Position numbers and translations under genes: made by a program. From contig CAZEXI010000053.1 of assembly GCA_964516805.1 (NCBI GenBank), forward strand, positions 1-15,515: 15,515 nt of DNA, read 5' to 3'. The notes beneath the pieces are model-generated. The model was not told where the DNA came from. It did no database searches and saw nothing but the letters and a program-made list of their open reading frames with translations. This document shows, in pieces, positions 1-7,041 of this stretch (within the stretch, counting starts at the first letter, position 1; each line of letters begins with the position of its first letter). This DNA is from CAYSTL01 sp964516805. Lineage in GTDB: Archaea > Thermoplasmatota > Thermoplasmata > Halarchaeoplasmatales > Halarchaeoplasmataceae.

Positions 1-8
1 CTCTTTCA

Positions 9-24
9 GACATGTAAACATGTC
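9..24. promoter_or_regulatory. 16-bp perfect dyad upstream of the AOR operon
   Basis: The sequence GACATGT-AA-ACATGTC is a perfect inverted repeat with 7-bp arms and a 2-bp spacer. It lies about 150 bp before the aldehyde oxidoreductase start, upstream of the TATA-like sequences. Such a dyad is typical of a binding site for a dimeric regulator, but it could equally belong to a gene left of the window. The role is inferred; only the symmetry is seen. Confidence 0.4.
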
Positions 25-69
25 CACATATTTCATCGGTTTATATTTGCAACTCTCCTACAAAGAGTG

Positions 70-80
70 TTATATAAAAA
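70..80 (+). promoter_or_regulatory. Candidate TATA box for the AOR operon
   Basis: TTATATAAAAA resembles an archaeal TATA box and would place transcription start near position 105, giving a leader of about 65 nt. A second, weaker AT-rich stretch (TTATTATTTT, 142-151) sits about 25 nt before the ATG and would instead give a leaderless transcript. The latter fits the absence of a Shine-Dalgarno sequence before the AOR start. The rest of positions 1-170 shows no gene. Confidence 0.35.
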
Positions 81-170
81 AGTTTTTCTACTGTGCTTAT
101 CGATTGAAGCAATACTACTTAATTATTACTTTCCCAAAAGAGTTATTATTTTGATGACACTGTAATATCC

Positions 171-1907
171 ATGAATGGCTGGTGGAACAAGATAGCCAGA
201 GTTGATTTAACTTCTGGCGATATATCATATGAAAAGATAGGTTTCGACATTTTGAAAAAATATATAGGTGGAAGAGGCCTCGGTGCCAAAATCTTGTACG
301 ATGAGATAGAACCCATCTCGGATCCCTTATCAGATAACATATTGGTCTTTTCTGCTGGTCCTTTGACCGGAACAATGGTCCCTACTTCAGGAAGATTTTC
401 AGTTTCATCTAAATCACCTTTGACCAGTACTATTTCTGACTCAAACGTTGGAGGTTTTTTCGGAAACGAGTTTAAACAGTGTGGAATAGACGCGATGATA
501 GTTGAAGGTAGAGCTGAAGAACACTCCGTCTTAAAAATAAGTGATGATAAAATCGAGATAGAAAAGACTGATCTATGGGGAAAAAAAGTAACTCCCACCT
601 TAAATAAATTAGACAAAGAAGCTGCTGTCATAGGTCCCGCTGGGGAGAATCTTGTGAAATATGCATCAATAGTCACCAGAGGAGATCGTGTATTCGGTAG
701 AAATGGAATGGGTGCTGTCATGGGTAGTAAAAATCTAAAAGGGATCACAGTTGATGGAAATAAAAAAGTACCTTTGAATGATAAAGAATCTTTGAAGACA
801 TACGTTAAACAAGCTAGATCCAAAATAGATTCATCACCGGTCACTTCCCGAGGTCTGAATCAGTTTGGAACTCCTATCTTGGTAAACCTTCTCAACTGGT
901 TGGGCATGTTCTCGAAACATAATTTCAGAGAAGCATCTGGAGAAGAAGCGGATAAATTATCTGGAGAGGTCATGAAGAAAGAGATCGTTGAGGAACACAC
1001 TGGTTGTTACGCCTGCCCGATAAGATGTGGACTCAAAACTAAAACAGAAAATATGGAAGGAAAAGGACCAGAATACGAAAGTGTATGGGCCTTGGGAGCT
1101 AATGTTGGTATCTTTGATCTTGAGACCGTTACTGAAGCAAATTATCTGTGCAACGAACTCGGGCTTGATACGATATCTACAGGAGGCACAATCGCCTGTG
1201 CCATGGAGATGAGTGAGAAAGATATATGGGATAAAACTCCTGGATTTGGAACTGACCCTAAGGAACTTATCAGAAAAACTGCTTATAGAGATGGAGTAGG
1301 TGACGAACTTGCTGACGGTTCTGCAGAGATATGTGAAAGATATGGCTGTGATTTCTCCATGAGCGTTAAAGGGATGGAACTGCCAGCTTATGACCCCCGA
1401 GGCGCTTCCGGTCAAGCTTTGTCGTTCGCGACTTCAAATAGAGGAGGGTGTCATTTGAGAGGTTACCTGATCGGTGAAGAGATATTCGGTGTGCCTAAAC
1501 TCTTCGATAGATTCAAAACAAGTGGTAAACCAGAGGTCGTTAAACGATCTCAAGAAAGGAATGCATACCTGGACTCATTAATTTTGTGTAAGTTCAGTTC
1601 CTTCGCGCTGGACGAAAAATTCTATTCCAGATTTATGAGAGCTGTTACAGGTGAAGAACTCAAGATTACAGATCTGCATCATGTGGGAGAAAGGATCTAC
1701 AACCTAGAAAGACAATTCAATGCTGAAGCTGGTTTTGGTAGAGAAGATGATAGACTCCCAGAAAGGTTTTCTGAACCTCTTGAAGAAGGAGCATCATCCG
1801 GAAATACGTTTGATCTTGAGATGATGCTAGATGAATATTACAATATAATGGGTTGGGACAAAAACGGAAAACCCAAAAAGGAAACATTAGAAAGATTGGA
1901 TATATGA
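171..1907 (+). CDS. aor: Aldehyde:ferredoxin oxidoreductase family protein (tungsten/pterin)
   Basis: This 578-residue protein has full AOR-family length. These cytoplasmic enzymes oxidise an aldehyde to the carboxylic acid on a tungsten bis-pyranopterin site and pass electrons through a [4Fe-4S] cluster to ferredoxin. The N-terminus (N-K-I-A-R-V-D-L-T-S-G) is typical of the family and supports the ATG chosen. The cluster cysteines are visible as C279-x2-C282-x3-C286 with the fourth at C473. The pterin motifs are recognisable but variant: N-E-L-G-L-D at 328-333 (Asp usual at the first position) and D-S-L-I-L-C at 468-473 (Gly usual at the fourth). It starts a run of four plus-strand genes with an SDR, an aldolase and a MATE exporter, so the substrate may be an aldehyde released by the aldolase. 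The subfamily (AOR, GAPOR, FOR, WOR) cannot be assigned by reading alone. Confidence 0.93.
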   Translation: MNGWWNKIARVDLTSGDISYEKIGFDILKKYIGGRGLGAKILYDEIEPISDPLSDNILVFSAGPLTGTMVPTSGRFSVSSKSPLTSTISDSNVGGFFGNEFKQCGIDAMIVEGRAEEHSVLKISDDKIEIEKTDLWGKKVTPTLNKLDKEAAVIGPAGENLVKYASIVTRGDRVFGRNGMGAVMGSKNLKGITVDGNKKVPLNDKESLKTYVKQARSKIDSSPVTSRGLNQFGTPILVNLLNWLGMFSKHNFREASGEEADKLSGEVMKKEIVEEHTGCYACPIRCGLKTKTENMEGKGPEYESVWALGANVGIFDLETVTEANYLCNELGLDTISTGGTIACAMEMSEKDIWDKTPGFGTDPKELIRKTAYRDGVGDELADGSAEICERYGCDFSMSVKGMELPAYDPRGASGQALSFATSNRGGCHLRGYLIGEEIFGVPKLFDRFKTSGKPEVVKRSQERNAYLDSLILCKFSSFALDEKFYSRFMRAVTGEELKITDLHHVGERIYNLERQFNAEAGFGREDDRLPERFSEPLEEGASSGNTFDLEMMLDEYYNIMGWDKNGKPKKETLERLDI

Positions 1908-1918
1908 ATGGTGTTAAT

Positions 1919-2668
1919 ATGGTAGATTATAAAAGTTTAGAAGGAAAGATAGCGATAATAACTGGGGCTAGTGCAGGGATCGGTTTTGCTACAGCTGAAA
2001 AATTAGCTGAGAAAGGCGTTAATTTATCATTGGCTTCTAGAACAGAGTCAAAGTTAAAGAAAGCTAAGGATGAGATTTTAGAAGAAAATGAAACTGAAAT
2101 AATAACGATTCCAACTGATGTTAGAAAAGAAGACGAAATAAAAGAGATGGTCAAAAAAACCAAAGATCATTTTGGTAAGATCGATATAGTGGTTAACAAC
2201 GCTGGTGTGATCAGATATGGTGACATAGAATCTCTTTCTACTGAAGATTATAGGGCAATGATGGACACAAACGTAGACGGCATGTTCTTCACTACAAGAG
2301 AAGTACTTCCTCATCTTAGAGAGACAAAGGGAAATCTCATCTTCGTAGGAAGCTTTGATTCAAGTCATCCTCGGTCGTTCAACCCAATATATGCAGCCAG
2401 TAAATGGTGGACAAAGGGATTCGCTCACAGCATAGAAGCAGTTGTTGGAAAAGATGGTGTTGCGGTCACGTTGATAAATCCTTCTGAAGTAAGAACTGAA
2501 ATACAATCTGAGGATGGAGAGGAATATAAAAATAAGTTTGATAAAGGCGAAGTCACTGATCCTGAAGAAGTCGCTGAAGCTATCGTTTTTGCAGCATCGC
2601 AGACTAAAACTACTACTTTGAGTGAGATCGATATATATCGAAGAAATAAGATAGGTGATTTCTTCTGA
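1919..2668 (+). CDS. Short-chain dehydrogenase/reductase (classical SDR, NADP(H)-type)
   Basis: This is a 249-residue Rossmann-fold oxidoreductase that interconverts an alcohol and a carbonyl. From the ATG at 1919, the cofactor motif T-G-A-S-A-G-I-G lies at 15-22, N-N-A-G at 93-96, and the full catalytic tetrad N118, S145, Y158, K162 is present with Y-x3-K spacing. Arg41 after the second beta strand (A-S-R) suggests NADP(H) preference. The 1919 start is favoured because GGTG lies 5 nt upstream and the protein begins at the usual distance from the glycine motif. An in-frame ATG at 1904 overlaps the AOR stop (ATGA) and would add five residues by translational coupling. Either way it is co-transcribed with the AOR and probably acts in the same pathway. 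The substrate is unknown; a sugar, sugar acid or small carbonyl compound fits the context. Confidence 0.9.
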   Translation: MVDYKSLEGKIAIITGASAGIGFATAEKLAEKGVNLSLASRTESKLKKAKDEILEENETEIITIPTDVRKEDEIKEMVKKTKDHFGKIDIVVNNAGVIRYGDIESLSTEDYRAMMDTNVDGMFFTTREVLPHLRETKGNLIFVGSFDSSHPRSFNPIYAASKWWTKGFAHSIEAVVGKDGVAVTLINPSEVRTEIQSEDGEEYKNKFDKGEVTDPEEVAEAIVFAASQTKTTTLSEIDIYRRNKIGDFF

Positions 2669-2734
2669 ATTATTGATTTTCATACAAAAAACATAATAGT
2701 GAAAAATTAATCGCTCTTTCTAGAGGTAGTTATT

Positions 2735-3652
2735 ATGACAAAATTTGAGGGTATCATCCCACCTATGTTAACGCCATTCGATGAAAATGGCGAACTTGAT
2801 TTAGAAATATTGAAAGATTTCGTTGATTATCTTATAGAAGGGGGTGTACATGGATTATTTCCATCAGCATCATCTGGTGAATTCTCGACCATGACTATTG
2901 AAGAGAGAAAAAAAGTCATCAAAACCGTGATAGATCAGAATGATGAAAGATTAAAAGTTGTTCCAGGAACTGGATCTAGTTCTCTAAAAGAGGTTATCAA
3001 ACTTAGCGGGTTCGTTGAAGATAAAGGTGGAGACGGTGTAATAATTGTAACACCATATTATCTCAAACCAGATCAGCAGGGGCTGATAGATTTTTATGGG
3101 GAGATTGCTGAATCAATCGATTTACCTATCATACTTTACGAGCTGCCAAGTGCAACTGGTGTGAAATTTGAAGCTGATACAGTTGCAGAGCTGGCAGACA
3201 AACACGATAATATAGTAGGCTTAAAAGACAGCAGCGGGGACTTTGAATTGGTTATGTCAATCTTGGAAAAAACTGACAACAGTTTCAATCTACTCCAGGG
3301 TATAGACTCATTATTGCTTCCAAGTCTTATGATGGGTTGTACAGGTGGAGTGCCTGGGAGTTCCAATATTCGACCAGAATTCGCAGTAAAAGTTTATGAA
3401 TTATACCAAGAAAATAAAATAAAGGAGGCTAGACAGGTACAAAAAGAATTCTTATCACCACTATCAAGGTTCAGTAAATCAGCAGGTGTTTTTCCAGCAG
3501 GATATAAAGCTAGTGCCAAAGAGATAGGTATGGACATCGGAAAGCCAAGGAAACCTATAAGAGACCTAACTATCCCTGAATACGACGATTTATCAGATAA
3601 GCTTAGGAAGCTCGTAGACAAAGAATTGAAGATGGATTTCAAAAATTTATGA
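2735..3652 (+). CDS. DapA/KDG-aldolase superfamily lyase, probably not a lysine-pathway enzyme
   Basis: This 305-residue protein belongs to the class I pyruvate-dependent aldolase family (DHDPS/NAL/KDG aldolase, TIM barrel). The Schiff-base lysine is K164 in V-G-L-K-D, and the phenolic tyrosine is Y135 in Y-E-L-P-S-A-T-G. The pyruvate-carboxylate loop is A-S-S-G-E at 45-49 instead of G-T-T-G-E. The position of E. coli DapA Arg138, which holds the carboxylate of aspartate semialdehyde, is Ala140 here, so dihydrodipicolinate synthase activity is unlikely. Cleavage of 2-keto-3-deoxy-gluconate or another 2-keto-3-deoxy acid into pyruvate plus an aldehyde is the better inference, consistent with an aldehyde oxidoreductase and a dehydrogenase upstream. 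The start has a good ribosome binding site, GAGGT at 2723-2727, 7 nt before the ATG. A 66-bp AT-rich gap separates it from the SDR. Confidence 0.88.
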   Translation: MTKFEGIIPPMLTPFDENGELDLEILKDFVDYLIEGGVHGLFPSASSGEFSTMTIEERKKVIKTVIDQNDERLKVVPGTGSSSLKEVIKLSGFVEDKGGDGVIIVTPYYLKPDQQGLIDFYGEIAESIDLPIILYELPSATGVKFEADTVAELADKHDNIVGLKDSSGDFELVMSILEKTDNSFNLLQGIDSLLLPSLMMGCTGGVPGSSNIRPEFAVKVYELYQENKIKEARQVQKEFLSPLSRFSKSAGVFPAGYKASAKEIGMDIGKPRKPIRDLTIPEYDDLSDKLRKLVDKELKMDFKNL

Positions 3653-3678
3653 ATGGTCTATAAGAGTTGTTTTAAACA

Positions 3679-5139
3679 ATGAATTGGTCATATAGCAAGT
3701 TGAAAAAATTATTTCAAAAGAATGTAGAAGAAAGGAGAGAGCAGATACTTAATGGTCCTATCATCAAAACCATCTTAGTTTTAGCTATACCTGTGATGAT
3801 ATCCAGTGCCATGCACACGATGTTCAATATAGTTGATACTTTCTGGTTGGGACAATTGGGTAAAACAGAGGTCGGTGCTCCCACAGCAGCTTGGCCAATA
3901 ATTTTTTCGTTCCTAGCAATCGGTATGGGACTTTCGACCGCCGGTGTATCTTTGGTTTCACAGCATACTGGAGCTGGAGGAAAGAAACAGGCCAATGAAG
4001 CTGCTGGACAGGTGTTCGGTTTTGTTATGATTATAGGTGTAACAACAGGTATCGTTGGATTCCTTATCGCTCCTATCGTATTATCTCTGGTTGGTACACC
4101 TAGCGATGTTTTTCCTTTAGCTACTTCTTATTTAAGGATAGTACTTTTGAGCATGCCATTTATCTATGCATATATATCATTTCGATTTTTACTGAGAGGT
4201 ATCGGTGATATGATAACACCGATGCTCATAAGAGCAGTACTTGTTGTTTTCAACATGATTCTCGACCCTATCCTTATCTTTGGGGTAGATGCCCTAGGTA
4301 TTCCCGCTATGGGTGTCACTGGAGCAGCCATAGCTACCGCTTCATCCAGAACAATAGCTGCTGTTGTCGGTATTTACTTGCTTTTTAACGGAAAAGTGAA
4401 TATAAATCTATCACTAAAAGACTTAAAACTAAAATTCTCCTGGATAAAGAAGATAGTAAAGATAGGTCTACCAGCCACGATGGCTAGGGGTGGAAGTGCT
4501 CTTGGTTTCGTATTTTTATTCGCTCTTGTTGCAGTGTTCGGTGAAGATTCAGTAGCAGCCTATGGTATCGGGAGAAGAGTCGTGCATATAATCACAATAG
4601 CTATATGGGGTTTTGCTGGGGCTTCGATGACGATGGTCGGCCAAAACGTTGGTGCTGATCAAAAGGAAAGAGCAGAAACCATCGTCAAGAAATCCATCAT
4701 GGTCGCTTTAGTGATAATGTTCTCTATCAGTGGTATGATGGTTCTGTTCAGAGAAAGCATCATAGGGTTCTTTATCAGTAATCCAGAAGTGATCGATATA
4801 GGGGCCAAGTATCTTCTGATCTTCTCAATATCCATACCGTTCTTCGGTGTTTACAGGATCTTTGACTCAACTTTCAGAGGTACTGGACATACCGTTCCTG
4901 CAATGAGTCTTTCTCTGTTTAGAATCTGGATGCTGAGATTATTCCTTTCAGCTTTACTGGCATTACCTTTCATAGATCTATATCTGTTTGAAATCAACTT
5001 TGGATTTGGTATGGGAATAACTGGAGTTTGGATAGGTATGGCTTTAAGTAACTTTATAATCGCCTTCCTCTCTTTTGGATACTTCCTAACAGGTCATTGG
5101 AAGAAGAAAACCATCGACAAGAGAGAAGATGAGGAATGA
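3679..5139 (+). CDS. MATE family multidrug/metabolite exporter
   Basis: This 486-residue protein is a twelve-helix cation-coupled exporter of the MATE family, built of two homologous six-helix halves. Family signatures include V-D-T-F-W-L-G-Q-L-G in the first helix, a Q-x-x-G-A-G loop near 95-100, R-G-I-G-D near 173-177, and N-M-I-L-D-P at 192-197. Asp53, Asn192 and Asp196 have the same spacing as Asp41, Asn180 and Asp184 of Pyrococcus furiosus MATE, so the N-lobe proton/sodium site looks intact. It starts 26 bp after the aldolase stop on the same strand and is probably in the same transcript. It may export a toxic intermediate or end product of that pathway, but MATE proteins are often placed near unrelated genes, so this is weak. 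The short hydrophilic N-terminal stretch of about 25 residues may be shorter if an internal start is used. Confidence 0.93.
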   Translation: MNWSYSKLKKLFQKNVEERREQILNGPIIKTILVLAIPVMISSAMHTMFNIVDTFWLGQLGKTEVGAPTAAWPIIFSFLAIGMGLSTAGVSLVSQHTGAGGKKQANEAAGQVFGFVMIIGVTTGIVGFLIAPIVLSLVGTPSDVFPLATSYLRIVLLSMPFIYAYISFRFLLRGIGDMITPMLIRAVLVVFNMILDPILIFGVDALGIPAMGVTGAAIATASSRTIAAVVGIYLLFNGKVNINLSLKDLKLKFSWIKKIVKIGLPATMARGGSALGFVFLFALVAVFGEDSVAAYGIGRRVVHIITIAIWGFAGASMTMVGQNVGADQKERAETIVKKSIMVALVIMFSISGMMVLFRESIIGFFISNPEVIDIGAKYLLIFSISIPFFGVYRIFDSTFRGTGHTVPAMSLSLFRIWMLRLFLSALLALPFIDLYLFEINFGFGMGITGVWIGMALSNFIIAFLSFGYFLTGHWKKKTIDKREDEE

Positions 5140-5236
5140 AAAATTTACAATACCTTTATATACAATCTAAACCCACTCTGAATATTAAAGAAAAAAACGG
5201 AATATACAGACAAATAGAAAAGAATTTAATATAGAT

Positions 5237-5268
5237 GGTACTGACTAACTTAAATATGGGTCAATACC
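5237..5268 (+). promoter_or_regulatory. Candidate promoter and operator of the first cyanophycinase gene
   Basis: The 160-bp gap between the MATE and cyanophycinase genes is AT-rich. A TATA-like sequence, ACTTAAATATG, lies at 5248-5258 and would start transcription near 5280, giving a leader of about 20 nt. It is bracketed by GGTACTGAC (5237-5245) and GTCAATACC (5260-5268), which form an inverted repeat with 8 of 9 positions complementary. A dimeric repressor bound here would cover the TATA box. The symmetry is seen; function is inferred. A second TATA-like sequence (CTTTATATAC, near 5153-5162) lies just after the MATE stop. Confidence 0.42.
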
Positions 5269-5299
5269 TATTCCATAAAAATACAGAAGTTGAGTAAAA

Positions 5300-6166
5300 A
5301 TGTCTAAAGGAACAATAATATCCATGGGTGGGAATGTCAAACTTTCTCCAGATGTGGCTCTTTTTAAAAAATTTATAGAGGTTGCAGGTGATGACGGTGA
5401 ATTCGAGCCAAGATTGGGAATAGTTCCTACAGCTAGCGGAAATCCGATGAGATCCGGAAAGAAATATTCAGAACTTTTTGAAAAGATGGGAGCTGAAGTC
5501 TACATCATACATCCAATAGAAAGAGATTCAGCCAATACAGGCTCTTTAATTTCAAAGGCGGAAGAAGTCGATGCATTTTTCTTCACAGGTGGTAATCAGC
5601 TTAGACTAACAACTGTTCTAGGAGGAACTAAGCTGCTTGAGACTATCAGAAGCAAATTCGAGAATGGTAGTGCTTTAGCTGGAACCAGTGCAGGAGCAGT
5701 ATGTATGACAAGTACGATGATAGCTCATGGACTTGCTGAAGATGCCCTGATGATAGGGGAGGTAGAGCTTACTCGAGGCCTTGCATTTATAGAAAATGCA
5801 GTAGTAGACACTCATTTTACAGCGAGAGGAAGATTTCCCAGATTATTCCACGTTGTCACTGAAAATCCTGGTGTTTTAGGAATCGGGCTTGGAGAAGAGA
5901 CCGGCATTGTGTGGGATCTTGATAATTCAAATTTTACCGTTTTAGGAAACCGAAATATAGTGATTGTTGACGGAAAAACAATCTGCTTTTCAAACACTGC
6001 AGATGTAGAACCGGGTAAACCGTTCACCACAGAAGGTATCACAGTACATATATTATCTAGCGGATTTCAGTTCGATTTCGGCGAACGAATTGTAATACCA
6101 CCTAGCGATGGTAAATATAAAGTAAGCCATTCTAAACCAACAGCTAAAATCGAGCAAGATGAATAG
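5300..6166 (+). CDS. cphB: Cyanophycinase (CphB family, S51 serine exopeptidase)
   Basis: This is a 288-residue cytoplasmic serine hydrolase that releases beta-Asp-Arg dipeptides from cyanophycin; no signal peptide is visible. Family motifs are F-F-T-G-G-N-Q at 94-100, the nucleophile elbow G-T-S-A-G-A with Ser130, D-T-H-F-T-A-R-G-R from 170 with His172, and G-L-G-E-E-T with Glu199. Spacings from Ser to His (42) and Ser to Glu (69) are exactly those of Synechocystis CphB (Ser132, His174, Glu201), so the triad appears complete. It is followed after 56 bp by a paralog, and the cyanophycin synthetase converges from the other strand, which supports true polymer turnover over generic dipeptidase activity. 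The C-terminal 25 residues are polar and absent from the paralog. Only a weak ribosome binding site precedes the ATG. Confidence 0.92.
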   Translation: MSKGTIISMGGNVKLSPDVALFKKFIEVAGDDGEFEPRLGIVPTASGNPMRSGKKYSELFEKMGAEVYIIHPIERDSANTGSLISKAEEVDAFFFTGGNQLRLTTVLGGTKLLETIRSKFENGSALAGTSAGAVCMTSTMIAHGLAEDALMIGEVELTRGLAFIENAVVDTHFTARGRFPRLFHVVTENPGVLGIGLGEETGIVWDLDNSNFTVLGNRNIVIVDGKTICFSNTADVEPGKPFTTEGITVHILSSGFQFDFGERIVIPPSDGKYKVSHSKPTAKIEQDE

Positions 6167-6184
6167 ATGGTCATGTACGAAATT

Positions 6185-6200
6185 TTTAAGTATATTTAAA
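6185..6200 (+). promoter_or_regulatory. Candidate TATA box of the second cyanophycinase gene
   Basis: The 56-bp gap between the two cyanophycinase genes contains TTAAGTATATTTAAA, an archaeal TATA-like stretch centred about 28 nt before the ATG at 6223. No Shine-Dalgarno sequence is present. This arrangement predicts a leaderless transcript and would let the second gene be expressed apart from the first, although readthrough is also possible. Confidence 0.4.
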
Positions 6201-6222
6201 ATAATATTTTTATTTGATACAA

Positions 6223-7041
6223 ATGAGAAAAGGTAAAATATTGACAATGGGAGGAAATGTAGCACTATCGGCTGACCATCCATTGATGAAAGAATTTTTC
6301 AACATATCACAAACAATAACTGAAGGTACTCCTAATATAGGGATAATACCATCTGCTAGTGCTAATCCTCAAAGAGCAGGTGAAGACTATTCTAAAATTT
6401 TTGATAGCATGGGCGCTAATACTCATATCATAAACCCTGAAAATAGAGATTCAGCAAATCAAGAAGCATTGCTCAAAAATGCAGCAGAACAGGATGCATT
6501 CTTTTTCACTGGAGGGCATCAACTAAGGATAACTGCTCTATTAGGAGGTACAGAACTACTCAACTTGATAGAAGATAAATTTGAAGATGGTGCTTTTTTA
6601 GCAGGAACCAGTGCAGGTTCAGTTTGTATGACAAATATAATGATCTCGCAAGACCTATTAAAAAAACCGTTCGTTCATGGTGAAGTTGAACTTACCCAGG
6701 GGTTAGGTTTCATCGAAGATGTGATAATAGATACTCATTTTACAACAAGAGAAAGATTCCCTAGATTGATCCATGTAGTCTGCGAAAATCCTGGTATATT
6801 GGGTATAGGAATCGGTGACAATACAGCTGCTTTATGGGATTTTGATAAATCTGAGTTCAAAGTCATCGGAAAAAACAACGTCATAGTTTTTGATGGAAGT
6901 CATATCAAAGTCAGTAATACACCTGATCTAGAATTGGGTGAACAGTTATCAGTTAGTGATGTTAAAATACATGTTGTAGGTAAAGGTTCTAAATTTAATT
7001 TTGAGTCATGCGACCTAACTCTTCCATTGAACGATGAATAG
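6223..7041 (+). CDS. Second cyanophycinase-like paralog with altered triad acid
   Basis: This is a 272-residue paralog of the preceding cyanophycinase; about half of the positions look identical by eye. The ATG at 6223 is preferred over a TTG at 6214 because it aligns with the paralog start and suits a leaderless promoter. Ser130 (G-T-S-A-G-S) and His172 (D-T-H-F-T-T-R-E-R) fall at the same numbers as in the paralog. The catalytic Glu199 is replaced by Asp in G-I-G-D-N-T, Ala132 of the elbow is Ser, and the G of R-G-R is Glu. These changes near the active site suggest altered rate or specificity, for example for a variant polymer or for short beta-aspartyl peptides. It could also be a weakly active duplicate. 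No signal peptide is seen. Its 3' end overlaps that of the synthetase gene on the other strand by 47 bp. Confidence 0.87.
   Translation: MRKGKILTMGGNVALSADHPLMKEFFNISQTITEGTPNIGIIPSASANPQRAGEDYSKIFDSMGANTHIINPENRDSANQEALLKNAAEQDAFFFTGGHQLRITALLGGTELLNLIEDKFEDGAFLAGTSAGSVCMTNIMISQDLLKKPFVHGEVELTQGLGFIEDVIIDTHFTTRERFPRLIHVVCENPGILGIGIGDNTAALWDFDKSEFKVIGKNNVIVFDGSHIKVSNTPDLELGEQLSVSDVKIHVVGKGSKFNFESCDLTLPLNDE

Noticed and set aside
52..69. Small hairpin ACTCT-loop-AGAGT before the AOR gene
   Set aside because: Only a 5-bp stem without a following T tract; too weak to call a terminator or riboswitch.
1853..1918. Longer N-terminus for the SDR starting inside the AOR gene
   Set aside because: The extra residues are lysine-rich and lie within AOR coding sequence; the family begins only a few residues before the glycine motif, matching starts at 1904 or 1919.
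3648..3657. Recurring TATGAATGG-like string at the AOR start, SDR start and aldolase stop
   Set aside because: It mostly reflects ATG/TGA codons beside Asn-Gly codons; copies are short, not flanked by conserved sequence, and show no regular spacing.
5232..5239. TAGATGGT octamer shared upstream of both cyanophycinase genes (also 6164-6171)
   Set aside because: The second copy includes the stop codon of the first gene, and the distance to the TATA box differs, so chance or duplication remnant is more likely than a shared regulator site.
6214..6222. TTG start adding three residues to the second cyanophycinase
   Set aside because: The ATG at 6223 aligns with the paralog start and suits the TATA position for a leaderless message; no ribosome site supports the TTG.
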